Origin: CAIYTF01 sp963664845
GTDB lineage: Bacteria > Bacteroidota > Ignavibacteria > Ignavibacteriales > Ignavibacteriaceae
Assembly (NCBI GenBank): GCA_963664845.1
Contig: OY761615.1
Span: 868,001 to 932,000 of the forward strand
DNA: 64,000 bases
Reading direction: 5' to 3'
Shown here: one piece after another, positions 52,307 through 62,230 of the stretch
Position numbering within the stretch: the first letter of the stretch is position 1
Layout of the letters: every line of letters starts with the position of its first letter
The notes under the pieces: model-generated
The model's input: only the letters and a program-made list of their open reading frames with translations
Databases searched by the model: none
Told to the model about the DNA's origin: nothing
Made by a program: the position numbers and the translations under genes

Positions 52307-54505
52307 TTATTCGCCTTTGGTTTCTGCTTTCTTTTCAGCATCCTGAGGAGCTGCCATTGTTGGTGCAGCGGGAGCCGGGACGCCGGCAACAATATGCCCG
52401 GTTTTCAACTCTTCGCTCAATCTCTTGTCCTTGAACAGATCCTGAATTGCTTCAAGCATTCCGGCGGAATGAACACCAACGGTTCTGTTGGCTTCTGTAG
52501 TGAAGATAAACTGGCCAGGCAGGCTTTCGATGTTTCCGTCAAAAGCAAGACCAACAACTTCAGCGTTTTTGTTGATGATAGGACTGCCGGAGTTTCCGCC
52601 AATGATATCAGCACTGGAAATAAAATTCATCGGTGTCTTCAAATCAAATTCGGCCGGAGGATTTTGCCAACGTTTCGGGAGGCTCCAGGGGAATTTTTGA
52701 CCATTGGAATAATAGCGGTCATACAGTCCGTAGAACGTAGTGAATGTAGGAGCCGTTGTTCCATTATATTCATAACCTTTAACCACACCATCGGCAATAC
52801 GCAGAGTGAAAGTTGCATCAGGCGGAATGCTTGTTCCATAAACTTCGAAAATTGCTCTGCCCAATTGTTGTGAAAGATCAGCATCTTTGTCTGCATAAGC
52901 TTTCATCTGGTCAGCAAGTTCCTTTGCACGTTCCTGGGTAAGGAGAGCATAGGAGATAAAGGGATCTTTGCTGGCAAGAATTGCATCCGGACCTTTTGCA
53001 ATCAATTTTTCAACTTTTTCTTTTGAAGTAATTTCTGAACTGTTAATCAACTCAGGAGCAGCTTCTTTTCCGGCTTTCCCGGCGGTGAAACTCTTTACCA
53101 GTTGATGATCCTGACCAAGCATGAAGGTTAACATATCAAGATTTATGGAAAGAGTTTTGTTTGCCAAATTTGCGTCAAACTTCTCAGGGAATACTTTATC
53201 GGCAGAAGCCTTGGGATCAAGCTTCTTCTGATGCGCATAATTTACCAGACTTTTGGCAATCTCAAAATATTGCGAGGGTTTAAATCGCTGGAGATTGAAT
53301 GCGGCATTCTGCAAGGCAATTTTCCGCATATCAAGACGGTTTTGTTCGATCCTGTCCCAAAGATCGCCGTAGATGGCACTGGTCTTAGGATTGTCTTGTA
53401 TTGACTTTTTAAAGGTTGCTTCGAAATCACGTTTTTTTTGCATTAAAACTTCATCGCGAAGACCGCCTAAGATGCCTTTATAGACTTTCTGTGAATTTGA
53501 CATTCCAAAAAGTTGATCTTCAACCTGAGCTTTTTTCTCAGGGGAAGCTTCGGCTACCAATTGCGTATACATATCAACCATTCCGTTCAGATACAACAAA
53601 GTGATAGGATAGGAGATATCTTTCGCATATTCAAGCTGCGAAACTGTCCAAAGTCTGTTTGTCCGTCCCGGGTTACCGACGACAAAAATAGGTTCTCCCT
53701 CACCTGCGCCCGAGACACTCCATTTATAGTAGTTTTCAGTCTTTAAAGGTTTACCGTTTTCATCATATGCCCGGAAAAAGGAGCAGTCCAAGTCATATCG
53801 TGGATAGGTAAAGTTATCAGGATCACCACCGAAGAAGCCCATTTGGGTTTCCGGGGCAAAAACTATCCGTATATCATTATATCTTTTGTACCCATAGAGT
53901 GAGTATTTCCCACCATTAAAAAGAGTGACAACGGAGGTTTCGAGACCAGTTTCAGATTTATATTTTTTCTCCAGTTCAGCTTTCTTTTCTTCACGGTTCT
54001 TTGCTTTTTCCGCATCGGTCTTTCCCTGGTCAATTGCCTGCTGCATTTGATCGGTTACGTCTTTTATAAGAACGAGTTGATCAACAAAGAGTCCTGGAAC
54101 TTTGCGTTCTTCGTCCTGTGTGAGTGCCATGAAACCGTTTTCATGAAGGTCTTCACCCTCTTTTTGCACTTCCGTAACACTTTCGCGTGCACAGTGGTGA
54201 TTGGTCATGATAAGACCGTCACCGGAAACAAACGATGCTGAGCAATAGGTTGCAAAACGCAATGCTGATTTGCGCACGTTGTCGAACCATGCATCGCTTG
54301 GAGCAAAATTATACTCTTGTTTAAAATAGTCTTTGGGGAGATAGTCGAATGTCCACATTTTCCCGGTATCAAACTTCCCTGCTTTTACAGTATCAAGTTT
54401 AATCCATGAGGTGGATGTTGTTGCTTTTTCCGAGGTTGAGCATCCCTGAAATGCGACCCAGAACAAAGCATATGCCAGAATGGGTAGAAAGAACCTTCTC
54501 TTCAT
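52307..54505 (-). CDS. S46 family dipeptidyl-peptidase (DPP7/DPP11-like), predicted lipoprotein
   Basis: A 732-residue serine peptidase. Catalytic residues: His104 in LIMTNHHCARESV and the Ser in IIGGNSGSPIINKNAEVVGLAFDGN near residue 660. S46 enzymes release dipeptides from peptide N-termini in the periplasm and serve peptide uptake. The N-terminus reads as a lipoprotein signal (WVAFQGC, Cys22), which would anchor it to a membrane; many S46 enzymes have a plain signal peptide. The C-terminus is Ala/Pro/Lys-rich. A single-gene unit with its own terminator. Confidence 0.9.
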   Translation of the reverse strand: MKRRFFLPILAYALFWVAFQGCSTSEKATTSTSWIKLDTVKAGKFDTGKMWTFDYLPKDYFKQEYNFAPSDAWFDNVRKSALRFATYCSASFVSGDGLIMTNHHCARESVTEVQKEGEDLHENGFMALTQDEERKVPGLFVDQLVLIKDVTDQMQQAIDQGKTDAEKAKNREEKKAELEKKYKSETGLETSVVTLFNGGKYSLYGYKRYNDIRIVFAPETQMGFFGGDPDNFTYPRYDLDCSFFRAYDENGKPLKTENYYKWSVSGAGEGEPIFVVGNPGRTNRLWTVSQLEYAKDISYPITLLYLNGMVDMYTQLVAEASPEKKAQVEDQLFGMSNSQKVYKGILGGLRDEVLMQKKRDFEATFKKSIQDNPKTSAIYGDLWDRIEQNRLDMRKIALQNAAFNLQRFKPSQYFEIAKSLVNYAHQKKLDPKASADKVFPEKFDANLANKTLSINLDMLTFMLGQDHQLVKSFTAGKAGKEAAPELINSSEITSKEKVEKLIAKGPDAILASKDPFISYALLTQERAKELADQMKAYADKDADLSQQLGRAIFEVYGTSIPPDATFTLRIADGVVKGYEYNGTTAPTFTTFYGLYDRYYSNGQKFPWSLPKRWQNPPAEFDLKTPMNFISSADIIGGNSGSPIINKNAEVVGLAFDGNIESLPGQFIFTTEANRTVGVHSAGMLEAIQDLFKDKRLSEELKTGHIVAGVPAPAAPTMAAPQDAEKKAETKGE

Positions 54506-54954
54506 GGTTTCAGTAACCTTAAATTATTGAGTAAGTATGTGATATTTTTAAATAGCCAAGTAAATTACGATTTGTCCAATCATCAGTATAAAAAATAATG
54601 ATGATTGGCAAATAGACTGGATAAACGGTTTGGAATTGGGGCGCAAGTACAATTTTCGTGGCAGAGTTACGAATGCCCTACTATATAAAGCTCATGATGG
54701 AAGTATTTCGACTATTTCACATCAACTGAAATATGGGTATTCGCCCCCTTCGGGGACGGCGCTATACCACCATACAACCTCCGTGGGTTGGACACCTACG
54801 GTTATTCAAGGGTATGCCCTTTCAGGGCATGAAGCAGATGTTGGCACTATCAAGTATTTCCGACAGCAAATGTAGAATGTTGTGAAAAAAAGCTCTATAC
54901 TGTAATAATTTAGGACTTTTTCTGCGACTGAATATGTACTTGTACCGAAATTGG
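54506..54954. other. Intergenic region, 449 bp
   Basis: Holds the second copy of the three-stem repeat (54739-54830). The plus-strand frame at 54630-54875 crosses it and is not a gene. Nothing else seen. Confidence 0.6.
54739..54830. repeat. Three-stem intergenic repeat, copy 2 (A family)
   Basis: CCCC-TTC-GGGG (54745-54755), CCGTGGG..CACCTACGG, GTTATTCAA and ATGCCCT-TTC-AGGGCAT (54814-54830), in the same order as at 8299-8391. Stems vary while pairing is kept, which points to selection on structure. Confidence 0.75.
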
Positions 54955-57900
54955 TTAAAAATCTGTTCCCAGCGAAAGATAGAATACCGGTCTTGAGAAT
55001 GCCTGAAGGTCATAGGCCCAGGCGACGTCAAATCGAGCCAGAAAATACAGGAAATAGAGTCTGGCGCCGACACCGGTTCCCAATAGCAAATCATTGGTAA
55101 CTGTCCCCCGCGTTGCATCATTCCGTATAAACTGTAAGCTGCCGGTTTTATCCCAAGCAGAACCTGCGTCAATAAATGCAGTGCCCAAAACATTCTGGAA
55201 GAACAACGGCAATCCGCCGGTGAGCAGATACCTGATAAGCGGAAAGCGTAATTCCATATTCATCAATCCATACGTGGTCCCTACCTGTTCAGCATAGTCA
55301 TAGCCGCGCATGGGCAAAGTTGCCGTGAGAAAGGCAAAGTCAGACGTTGAATTAAGCGGCAGATTTTCCGAAGCGAAACGGCGATTGATCCAGTTTTCAA
55401 TACCTCCCATAAAAAAGCGCTGACGATTTTCGCCACCTCGTGACATTCCGCCAGAGAGTCTGAAGGCGAACGAATAATCGGTAAAGAACCGCAAATAGGT
55501 CCGGTAATCAAACGTTGTTGAGATGAAGCGATTCTCTTTGTCCTTCGAAATCGGGCTTGCCAAAAAATCAAAACGATATCTGGTGCCTTCAATAGGGGCA
55601 GTGTATCCGAATATAGTATTATCATGCACGAATGAAAAAACGGGCAGAATGTAAGAAATATTTTGGAGTGTGCTGTCCGGATCATCCAGATTATCTGCCA
55701 AAATGTTAAGATTGCTTATGCCCCAATCAAATCGGTAGAACCGGTTAAAGGGATAACTGAAAGAGATGCTTGCACCGTAGTTTCTAAACCGGAATAAGTA
55801 TGCGGTGCCGTTATTGTGATAATTCAGATAGAGAAACCTTGCGGTGTGAAATGCTTCAATACCAAAATCGACACGTTTGGGAAGGTAAAAATAAGCAAGA
55901 CCATAATCGCTGTTTTTCAAATCGATCTGCAGGCTTGTTTGTCCAACCAGCCGGTGGTTTCCCAGAACGTCGCTAAAGGAAATAACAGTGGCTCCCATCA
56001 AACCATAGAAGGTGCTGAACCCTGCATTTGCATAGACGATATCCGGGGAGAAGCTGATCTTGTATTTATTCACACGGTAGTTTCCGTTCTGATCAAGGTT
56101 ATCAATCGGGGCAAATTTTGTAGTATCTTTTGCTTTGTTAACCTGATAATAGTTCGACTCGCCAAAAACAAAATTACTGTAATCGCCTTTGGATCTTCCG
56201 GCAGAATTGGCTTTGGTGGAATCAACATACTGACCCGTGAAGAAGGTGTTTTCAGTGCCCAGTGAATCTTTGGCAGCGGTGGTATCCTGTAGTTTCGTCT
56301 GCACAGATTCCTTTTTGGGAGCAAGAAGTTCAGCAACATACAGTGTTGCCGGGAGATCTTTTACGACTGCTTTATCATCAAAGGGGTTTGTCATGACAAA
56401 AATATTGTAGGCTGATTTGTACATTGAGGAAAAAGTCAATTTTTTCCCGTCGGCTGAGATAGACAGCTGATATATACCATTAAGAGAATTCGTAACCGGG
56501 GTTAGGGTTACGTTAGAGTCAACGGTAAATTTTTCCGAAAATTTCTCTCCCAGATTGATGCGATAGATATTATTAATTCCATTTTTATCCGATATAAGAA
56601 GCAATTGCCTGCCATCGGGACTGCAAACCGGAGAGTACTCATCTCCCACTTTGGTATTGAGTATTCTCATAATTTTGTGGTCTTCCAACCGAACTGCATA
56701 AACATCGCTTTGTGAATAGTCATGCTTATACATGGCATAGGATGAATCACTTCTCTCTGTTCTCCCTGCCCGATCTGAGGTGAAGAATAGAACTTTGCCA
56801 TCGGGTGACCACGCCGGATCATAGTCTGAGAAAACATCATTGGTGATGTTTTCCATTTTGCCGCTTTTTAGGTCATATACATAGATATCAGACTGCGATG
56901 GCGTATGTGCAGCGAAAGCCAGTTTGGTCCCATCAGGTGACCAGTGCACGGTTTGAATGCCCGGGAAGCGGAAAGGTAAGGTCTCCATATCCTCGGACTT
57001 CACGTCAATTATATAGATAACATCGCTTCCGGCGCTTTTTGCGGCGAGGGCAAGTTTGGAACCATCGGGTGACCAGGTTAACCCGGGGGTCAAAATATTC
57101 AGTTCTTCGAAATCAACTGTACGGTTTCCCTTGATGAGTTTTTTGATGATCTTTCCATCCTGGGCATTCATTATGTAAACATCAAAAAAGAAATCACGAT
57201 TGGAAATGAAAGCAATTTGTGTACCTGACGGAGAAATTGCCGGGCTTGTGTTATAGCTTCCACCTTCCTTTTTCGGATCAGTCAGTTTCTTCGCGAACTC
57301 TTCAGGGTCCTGGAAAATATTAATATCCGGCCAGTATCGTTTCTTCAGAAATTTTTTCCAACGTTCGTTGAAATCCTCAGTTTTAAGTCCCAGAGTTGAC
57401 TCGAGTCCGTCTTCAAAGTTCGTTTTGCTTTTAATCTTGTTGACCAATTCTCCAATTTTTTCCTCGCCATATTTCTGACCAATATAGAAAAAGATTGATT
57501 GGCCCCCACGATAGGCAAGGTAGCCATTCAGTCCATTCATATCGGGTAAATTGTCGTTATGGATAGCATCCCGAATGAACATATCCGTATTGGGATCCCA
57601 GCCCAGCGAAAGATATTCTGCGAGCCCTTCATTGAACCAGAGGGGAACGCGTATGTTAATATTGTTCTGAACCACATTCTGGAATGATCCGCCGTAGAAA
57701 AGATCATTCATAACGGCGTGAACCAGTTCGTGATGAATGACATGACGGAACATTTTATAATTACCCGTAAAGGGAAGCACTACGCGGTTTTTAAAAAGCT
57801 CAGTAAATCCACCGATTCCCTCGCTGAGATATTCATCAGTAACGTTGGTTTCCTGGAATTCTGCCTGAGAATTATAGAGGATAAGCGAAATCCGGTTGTT

Positions 57901-58131
57901 AATGGCATAATTTACTTTCTTCTGGATAGACACGAGAGCCTCTTCAGCGGCAGAGCCTGCAAATTCAGCAATTTTTGATCCTTCCTGATTGAAGTAAACA
58001 TCGAAATGTTTGGTCTGAACGTAATACCATTCGTTATCATGGTATTGTACTTTGTTCTGGCCGAATTGAGCAAATGCAACATTGCCCAAAAGGCATAAAC
58101 CAATACCGATTGTTATAATGATTGATCTCAT
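54955..58131 (-). CDS. Peptidase-MA-like / TolB propeller / outer-membrane barrel protein, paralogue 2
   Basis: A 1058-residue exported protein; the ATG at 58131 was chosen because it starts a clean signal peptide (MRSIIITIGIGLCLLGNVAFAQ), while the longer frame to 58224 does not. Metallopeptidase-like domain with HELVH at 134-138 and LWFNEGLAEYLSLG downstream; TolB/PD40 propeller with repeated SPDG motifs (LTWSPDGSKLALAA, VHWSPDGTKLAFAA, PAWSPDGKVLFFTS, PVCSPDGRQLLLIS); then a BamA/D15-type barrel ending SLGTDF. Same layout as 16799-19876. Stand-alone gene. Role unknown. Confidence 0.82.
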   Translation of the reverse strand: MRSIIITIGIGLCLLGNVAFAQFGQNKVQYHDNEWYYVQTKHFDVYFNQEGSKIAEFAGSAAEEALVSIQKKVNYAINNRISLILYNSQAEFQETNVTDEYLSEGIGGFTELFKNRVVLPFTGNYKMFRHVIHHELVHAVMNDLFYGGSFQNVVQNNINIRVPLWFNEGLAEYLSLGWDPNTDMFIRDAIHNDNLPDMNGLNGYLAYRGGQSIFFYIGQKYGEEKIGELVNKIKSKTNFEDGLESTLGLKTEDFNERWKKFLKKRYWPDINIFQDPEEFAKKLTDPKKEGGSYNTSPAISPSGTQIAFISNRDFFFDVYIMNAQDGKIIKKLIKGNRTVDFEELNILTPGLTWSPDGSKLALAAKSAGSDVIYIIDVKSEDMETLPFRFPGIQTVHWSPDGTKLAFAAHTPSQSDIYVYDLKSGKMENITNDVFSDYDPAWSPDGKVLFFTSDRAGRTERSDSSYAMYKHDYSQSDVYAVRLEDHKIMRILNTKVGDEYSPVCSPDGRQLLLISDKNGINNIYRINLGEKFSEKFTVDSNVTLTPVTNSLNGIYQLSISADGKKLTFSSMYKSAYNIFVMTNPFDDKAVVKDLPATLYVAELLAPKKESVQTKLQDTTAAKDSLGTENTFFTGQYVDSTKANSAGRSKGDYSNFVFGESNYYQVNKAKDTTKFAPIDNLDQNGNYRVNKYKISFSPDIVYANAGFSTFYGLMGATVISFSDVLGNHRLVGQTSLQIDLKNSDYGLAYFYLPKRVDFGIEAFHTARFLYLNYHNNGTAYLFRFRNYGASISFSYPFNRFYRFDWGISNLNILADNLDDPDSTLQNISYILPVFSFVHDNTIFGYTAPIEGTRYRFDFLASPISKDKENRFISTTFDYRTYLRFFTDYSFAFRLSGGMSRGGENRQRFFMGGIENWINRRFASENLPLNSTSDFAFLTATLPMRGYDYAEQVGTTYGLMNMELRFPLIRYLLTGGLPLFFQNVLGTAFIDAGSAWDKTGSLQFIRNDATRGTVTNDLLLGTGVGARLYFLYFLARFDVAWAYDLQAFSRPVFYLSLGTDF

Positions 58132-58803
58132 ATGTACCATAATTTTAATTTCACCAGTAGTAATACAATTGAGCGAAGAAGAGCCTGGAAATCTATAAAA
58201 AGGCTTAAAAGCTTTCGAGACCAAGCGCCTGGGAACAAATGCTCTTTACTGAATCTATTCAGTAAATTAAATATAATGAATGTGACTAATAAGTTTTCAG
58301 GAAATATTTATCCATTAGACAAAACAATTGTGGAAAATGTTTCATATAGAGATGCTCGGACGAATCTTAACTGCAATTTCGCCGGGAAAATCAGGTCAGG
58401 CACTCAACGGGTGTCCACTTTACCCTGACGGACGGTCCCTCTCTCCTGTTGAAATCGGTGCACTGGTTAGGCTGAAAACTGAAACCTGGGATACTTCACA
58501 TTATTCCTCTATTCAAATCAACTTAAAATGATAGTAGTCTAAAAAATCCCGCACCTCCAAATACCGCCACCGCGGTACTTCAAAGCATTAATAATGCGGG
58601 CCCGGCTTCTTTACTCGATGGGAAATCCATGTATTGTGGTATGAACTGTAAAAATGGGATCAATTTCATTTTCTGATGGAGTTCGGAGCAGATAGATTCC
58701 CTGCGTAGGATCCACATAGGCGTCAACTTAACAGTTATGTATGAGGATAGATCCGTACCCCTCATTTCATTAACCCAATGTTTTTAAGTGTGTATACCGC
58801 ATA

Positions 58804-58933
58804 TTCAACCCCTGAACGGGGTTGGCGGATCATAGTCTCAAATCAATGCTACCAATGTGCAAACCCTGACGGGTTTGAGGCATCGCGCATTTGCATTGCG
58901 AATAACATGGTTGTTACTGCTGCTTTTCGAAAT
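58804..58933. repeat. C-family intergenic repeat, copy 2
   Basis: 130 bp matching 14249-14377: AACCCC-TGAA-CGGGGTT, AAACCCTGACGGGTTT, GCGCATTTGCATTGCG, GTTGTTACTGCTGC, then TTTTCGAAAT. Confidence 0.8.
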
Positions 58934-59395
58934 CCGTCAGATTAAAAATTGGCAGCAATAGCATTCAGCAAAGGGCCATATAAAGACATGAAGCTACCGA
59001 CCTGAAACCCCGACGAGTTTGGGGCGGGTTAACGTGTATACGGAAATCTTTGGTCGGAATTTCGCGCTTAATGTATTATGCGACGCCCACCTCCGGGACA
59101 TCGCACGAAGTATACTCAGCGGGCAGAGGTATAGAATAGCATAATGATTAGCAGCCAAAACAATGTATGATTAGGTAATTCGAAGGTGAAAAGGTCCTGT
59201 CATTATGTTAAAATATCGTTTTATGTTGACTCCTATCGCTTTCGCGGGAATGGCATTCGTTCATCGTGTTTGTTAAGCTGATAACATTGCCGAAGGGTGA
59301 TTGATGGTGTAGCCGATTGATTTATGGAACGTTATTGTTCTTATATTTTCAATGGCAATATTCAGGTTGCTACAACCCTATGGAGTAAAAGTTGA

Positions 59396-59580
59396 GAAAA
59401 CAGTCTAAAAACGCAGACTATGAACGATATATATGTTGACTTTGACGAAGAGTTCATAGAAAAATTGCGAAAACAGCTCAAAAACGCAGACTATGAACGA
59501 TGTGAATGGTGACTTTGGCGAACCGATCATAGAAAAGCCGCGAAAACAGCTCAAAAATGCAGACTATGTACGAAATGAAC
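59396..59580. repeat. 73-bp tandem repeat, about 2.5 copies
   Basis: Units start at 59396, 59469 and 59542 with GAAAACAG(C)TC, followed by AAAAACGCAGACTATGAACG; the third unit is cut short near 59580. The 73-bp period is not a multiple of three, so it does not encode a protein repeat. Confidence 0.8.
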
Positions 59581-60142
59581 ACTTTTTCGTGTTTTTAAAT
59601 TTCTTGAATAATTATGAAATGTTTAAGTCTGAAGGGAATAGGGCTCTGTCAGGTTCTTCAATTCAGGACACATTTGCCCCATACAGATTGATCATGCGAA
59701 CAGCGATTGACCAAGATCACTAAAATGCGAAATATTGTAATTCTACAGTCATATTAAGCATTCTCCATCAAGCTAAGGGAATGGAAACCGGTCATGTTTG
59801 AAGCTGGATTTTCCCCTTTCACGGGAATGGCCAGCTGTATTGAGCAGACGTCTATACGTCATTAACTTATGGGAATGACACTCTTCACGAGTATCGTCAA
59901 GCCAGCACCTATGTCTCCCACCCCGAGGGAATTTGACGATGCATAAATGCTTAGGTAAAACATATAATCTGATCGCAAATGCTTTATAATGATCTGTCCA
60001 CTATAGGATTAGTTCTGATGCTATTCCAGCAAGCGCAGAATCTATTGAAACTTTGAACAATAATGTACCATTGATTTCCAATTTTACGTTATTTTTACAT
60101 TTTACTTGCGTTGTTATTATAATTTTACTAAATTTACATACC

Positions 60143-60155
60143 AAACGGTCGGTTT
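60143..60155. promoter_or_regulatory. Likely TetR operator before the regulator gene
   Basis: AAACGGTCGGTTT ends directly at the regulator's ATG and shares the AAAC..CGGTTT ends with the palindrome at 60815-60832. Suggests autoregulation. Confidence 0.5.
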
Positions 60156-60758
60156 ATGAAAGACACAAAAGAACAAATACTCAAAGTAGCCCTGCGACTT
60201 TTCCTGCAAAAGAACTTCAAGGAAGTTACGATGAAGGATATAGTTGCGAATACCGGTTTGTCAAAAGGTGCATTTTATCATTATTTCCCGAGCAAAGAAC
60301 AGATGTTTCTGGAAGTGATCGAATACAATTTCCACGCGCTGTTTGGAAACGATTATTCGAATTATGATCAGAACAACCTGTTCAATTTTTTTCACGACCA
60401 TCTGAAGTTTATTGAGACCCAGATGAATAAATTGGACGAGGAATTCGGCGTTGATGCAACGCCACAATCTACGAACTTCTACCTTATGATATTCGATGCG
60501 GTCAATTTGTTCCCCGATTTTCGTGAAAAAATGATGAATATTAATAAAACTGAATTACTGACCTGGGCAGAGGTGGTTGCAAATGCCCGGAAGAACGGCG
60601 AGATCAGTTCAACACTGTCAGACAAACAGATAGCCCAAATATTTATTTCGACCGGAGACGGGATAGCTCTCAATCTTATTCTGAATGCTTCGTTGTCGAT
60701 CATTAAAAATGACCTGATCGTTCTTTGGGAAGCTTTTTACAACACGATCAGGAAGTAA
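60156..60758 (+). CDS. TetR-family repressor of the efflux operon
   Basis: A 200-residue TetR-type regulator. The N-terminal helix-turn-helix reads FKEVTMKDIVANTGLSKGAFYHYFPSKEQMFLEVI (about residues 21-56), followed by an all-helical ligand domain. It is directly upstream of the TolC-MFP-RND genes and both it and they are preceded by related palindromes, so it most likely represses the efflux operon and itself. The ligand is unknown. Confidence 0.92.
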   Translation: MKDTKEQILKVALRLFLQKNFKEVTMKDIVANTGLSKGAFYHYFPSKEQMFLEVIEYNFHALFGNDYSNYDQNNLFNFFHDHLKFIETQMNKLDEEFGVDATPQSTNFYLMIFDAVNLFPDFREKMMNINKTELLTWAEVVANARKNGEISSTLSDKQIAQIFISTGDGIALNLILNASLSIIKNDLIVLWEAFYNTIRK

Positions 60759-60777
60759 ACAGATCAGGTTTTATACG

Positions 60778-60797
60778 AAACCGGAGAAATCCGGTTT
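60778..60797 (+). terminator. Intrinsic terminator after the tetR-type gene
   Basis: Stem AAACCGGA / TCCGGTTT with a GAAA tetraloop followed by ATTTTTTATC, 19 bp after the stop. It separates the regulator from the efflux operon. Confidence 0.85.
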
Positions 60798-60814
60798 ATT
60801 TTTTATCACTAAAT

Positions 60815-60832
60815 AAACCGAACGTTCGGTTT
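60815..60832. promoter_or_regulatory. TetR operator of the efflux operon
   Basis: Perfect 18-bp palindrome AAACCGAACGTTCGGTTT, 9 bp before the start of the TolC-family gene. Confidence 0.75.
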
Positions 60833-60841
60833 TTGTAAACA

Positions 60842-62230
60842 ATGAAAAACACAGCGCTCCATTATTTCGTCTTATTTTTGATTTGCAGCCAGGCCTATGC
60901 CCAGTCTGCAGAAACTAATCTATCGCTAAAGGAATGTTTATCAACGGCTTTAGTATCATCCCAATCGGTCAGAAATGCACGATTGGATATCAGAAAAGCT
61001 GAATCCAGGAAACGGGAAGCAACTGCTCCCCTGCTTCCCAAATTAGACGCCTACGGCACCTATGACAATTATTTAAAGATCCCGGTTCAAATGGTTCCCG
61101 GTGAAATATTTGGTCAGCCCGGGACCACCATTCCCATCAGCCTGTATGTTCAGCATAATGCGTCAGGAGGCTTAAGGGCCACGCAATTACTCTATGATCA
61201 AACGGTATATTCAGCTTTGGCACTGGCTGATAAGGCAAATGAAATTTCCGGTTTGCAAATGGAATCGGCAAAGAATGACATCATTTATGAGATAAGCCGC
61301 CTTTATTTTTTAATAAAAGTGACAGAAGGCCAAAGAGTTATCTATGATCGCAATCTGCAGCGGATTGATACACTGCTGGCAATAACAAAATCACTGCTTG
61401 GAGAAGGATTTGTACGGAACGTCGATCTGGAACGAATAATGGTTAACCGCGGCAATCTTCTGACAGAAATAAACGACCTGGAAAACCTTTATTCAGAGCA
61501 ACTATCATTGCTACGGCACACCATTGGTTTGCCGCCTAATTCCACAGAAACTTTGGGGAAAGGGAAATTCGATCTCCGGTTGACGGATTCACTTGGATTA
61601 CCGCTTTTGGATTTTTCCAATAAACCCGACGGCTCAAACGAATCGGCTATTCGTAATGAACTTTCCCTGCTGCAGAAAAACAAAGAAATTGCTGTCATTA
61701 GCAGGGATATGGCAAGCCGTTATTATTATCCTATAATTTCGCTATATGGTCAATACTACTATCAGGCGCAGCGGGAAAAATTCGATTTTATGAAATCAGG
61801 AGAAAAAAAGTGGTTCGATGTCGGTATTGTTGGAGCCTCAATATCCATTCCCCTTTTCGACGGCTTTCTGAAGAGTTCTCAAAGAGACCAGGCAGAGATC
61901 GATATTCTTCAGATAGAGAACAACTATGAATTTTCCAAAGACCAATTCTCGATAGAATATCAGAACGCTATTAGAAAATACCAAACGAATGAGTCAGCAG
62001 AACAGCAGCAAAGAGCCAATATTGTTTTAGCCGAAAATGTATACAGGCATTCACTGCAGCAATATCAAAACGGAATTCTCCCTCTTACTGATCTGCTCGA
62101 TTCCGAAAACAGTCTCAGCAATACACACCTGAGCTGGATGAATGTATTGTTTCAGCTTCGTGTTTCAGAGCTGGATGTGCTCAAGTCCGCAGGAACCTTA
62201 CAATCAATTTTATCAAAAAAACTGAAATGA
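60842..62230 (+). CDS. TolC-family outer-membrane efflux channel
   Basis: A 462-residue exported protein with a signal peptide to about residue 20 (CSQAYAQ). Two TolC/OEP repeats with long coiled helices follow: first LSLKECLSTALVSSQSVRNARLDIRKAE, second about 260-450 with SIPLFDGFLKSSQRDQAEID and LPLTDLLDSENSLS. It forms the outer-membrane duct for the RND pump. Its stop overlaps the start of the adaptor gene (ATGA). Confidence 0.92.
   Translation: MKNTALHYFVLFLICSQAYAQSAETNLSLKECLSTALVSSQSVRNARLDIRKAESRKREATAPLLPKLDAYGTYDNYLKIPVQMVPGEIFGQPGTTIPISLYVQHNASGGLRATQLLYDQTVYSALALADKANEISGLQMESAKNDIIYEISRLYFLIKVTEGQRVIYDRNLQRIDTLLAITKSLLGEGFVRNVDLERIMVNRGNLLTEINDLENLYSEQLSLLRHTIGLPPNSTETLGKGKFDLRLTDSLGLPLLDFSNKPDGSNESAIRNELSLLQKNKEIAVISRDMASRYYYPIISLYGQYYYQAQREKFDFMKSGEKKWFDVGIVGASISIPLFDGFLKSSQRDQAEIDILQIENNYEFSKDQFSIEYQNAIRKYQTNESAEQQQRANIVLAENVYRHSLQQYQNGILPLTDLLDSENSLSNTHLSWMNVLFQLRVSELDVLKSAGTLQSILSKKLK

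Larger units (their letters stand above)
58132..60155. other. Long intergenic region, 2.0 kb, repeat-rich
   Basis: No supported gene on either strand. Contents: C-family repeat (58804-58933), CCCCGACGAGTTTGGGGCG hairpin text near 59007, CGCGGGAATGGC / CACGGGAATGGCC / TGGGAATGAC elements (about 59240, 59820, 59870), and a 73-bp tandem repeat (59396-59580). The TetR operator closes it at 60143. It may be a graveyard of small repeats. Confidence 0.6.

Noticed and set aside
54630..54875. 81-codon plus-strand frame
   Set aside because: Covers the second three-stem repeat.
59493..59723. 76-codon plus-strand frame
   Set aside because: It starts inside a 73-bp non-coding tandem repeat and has no family features.
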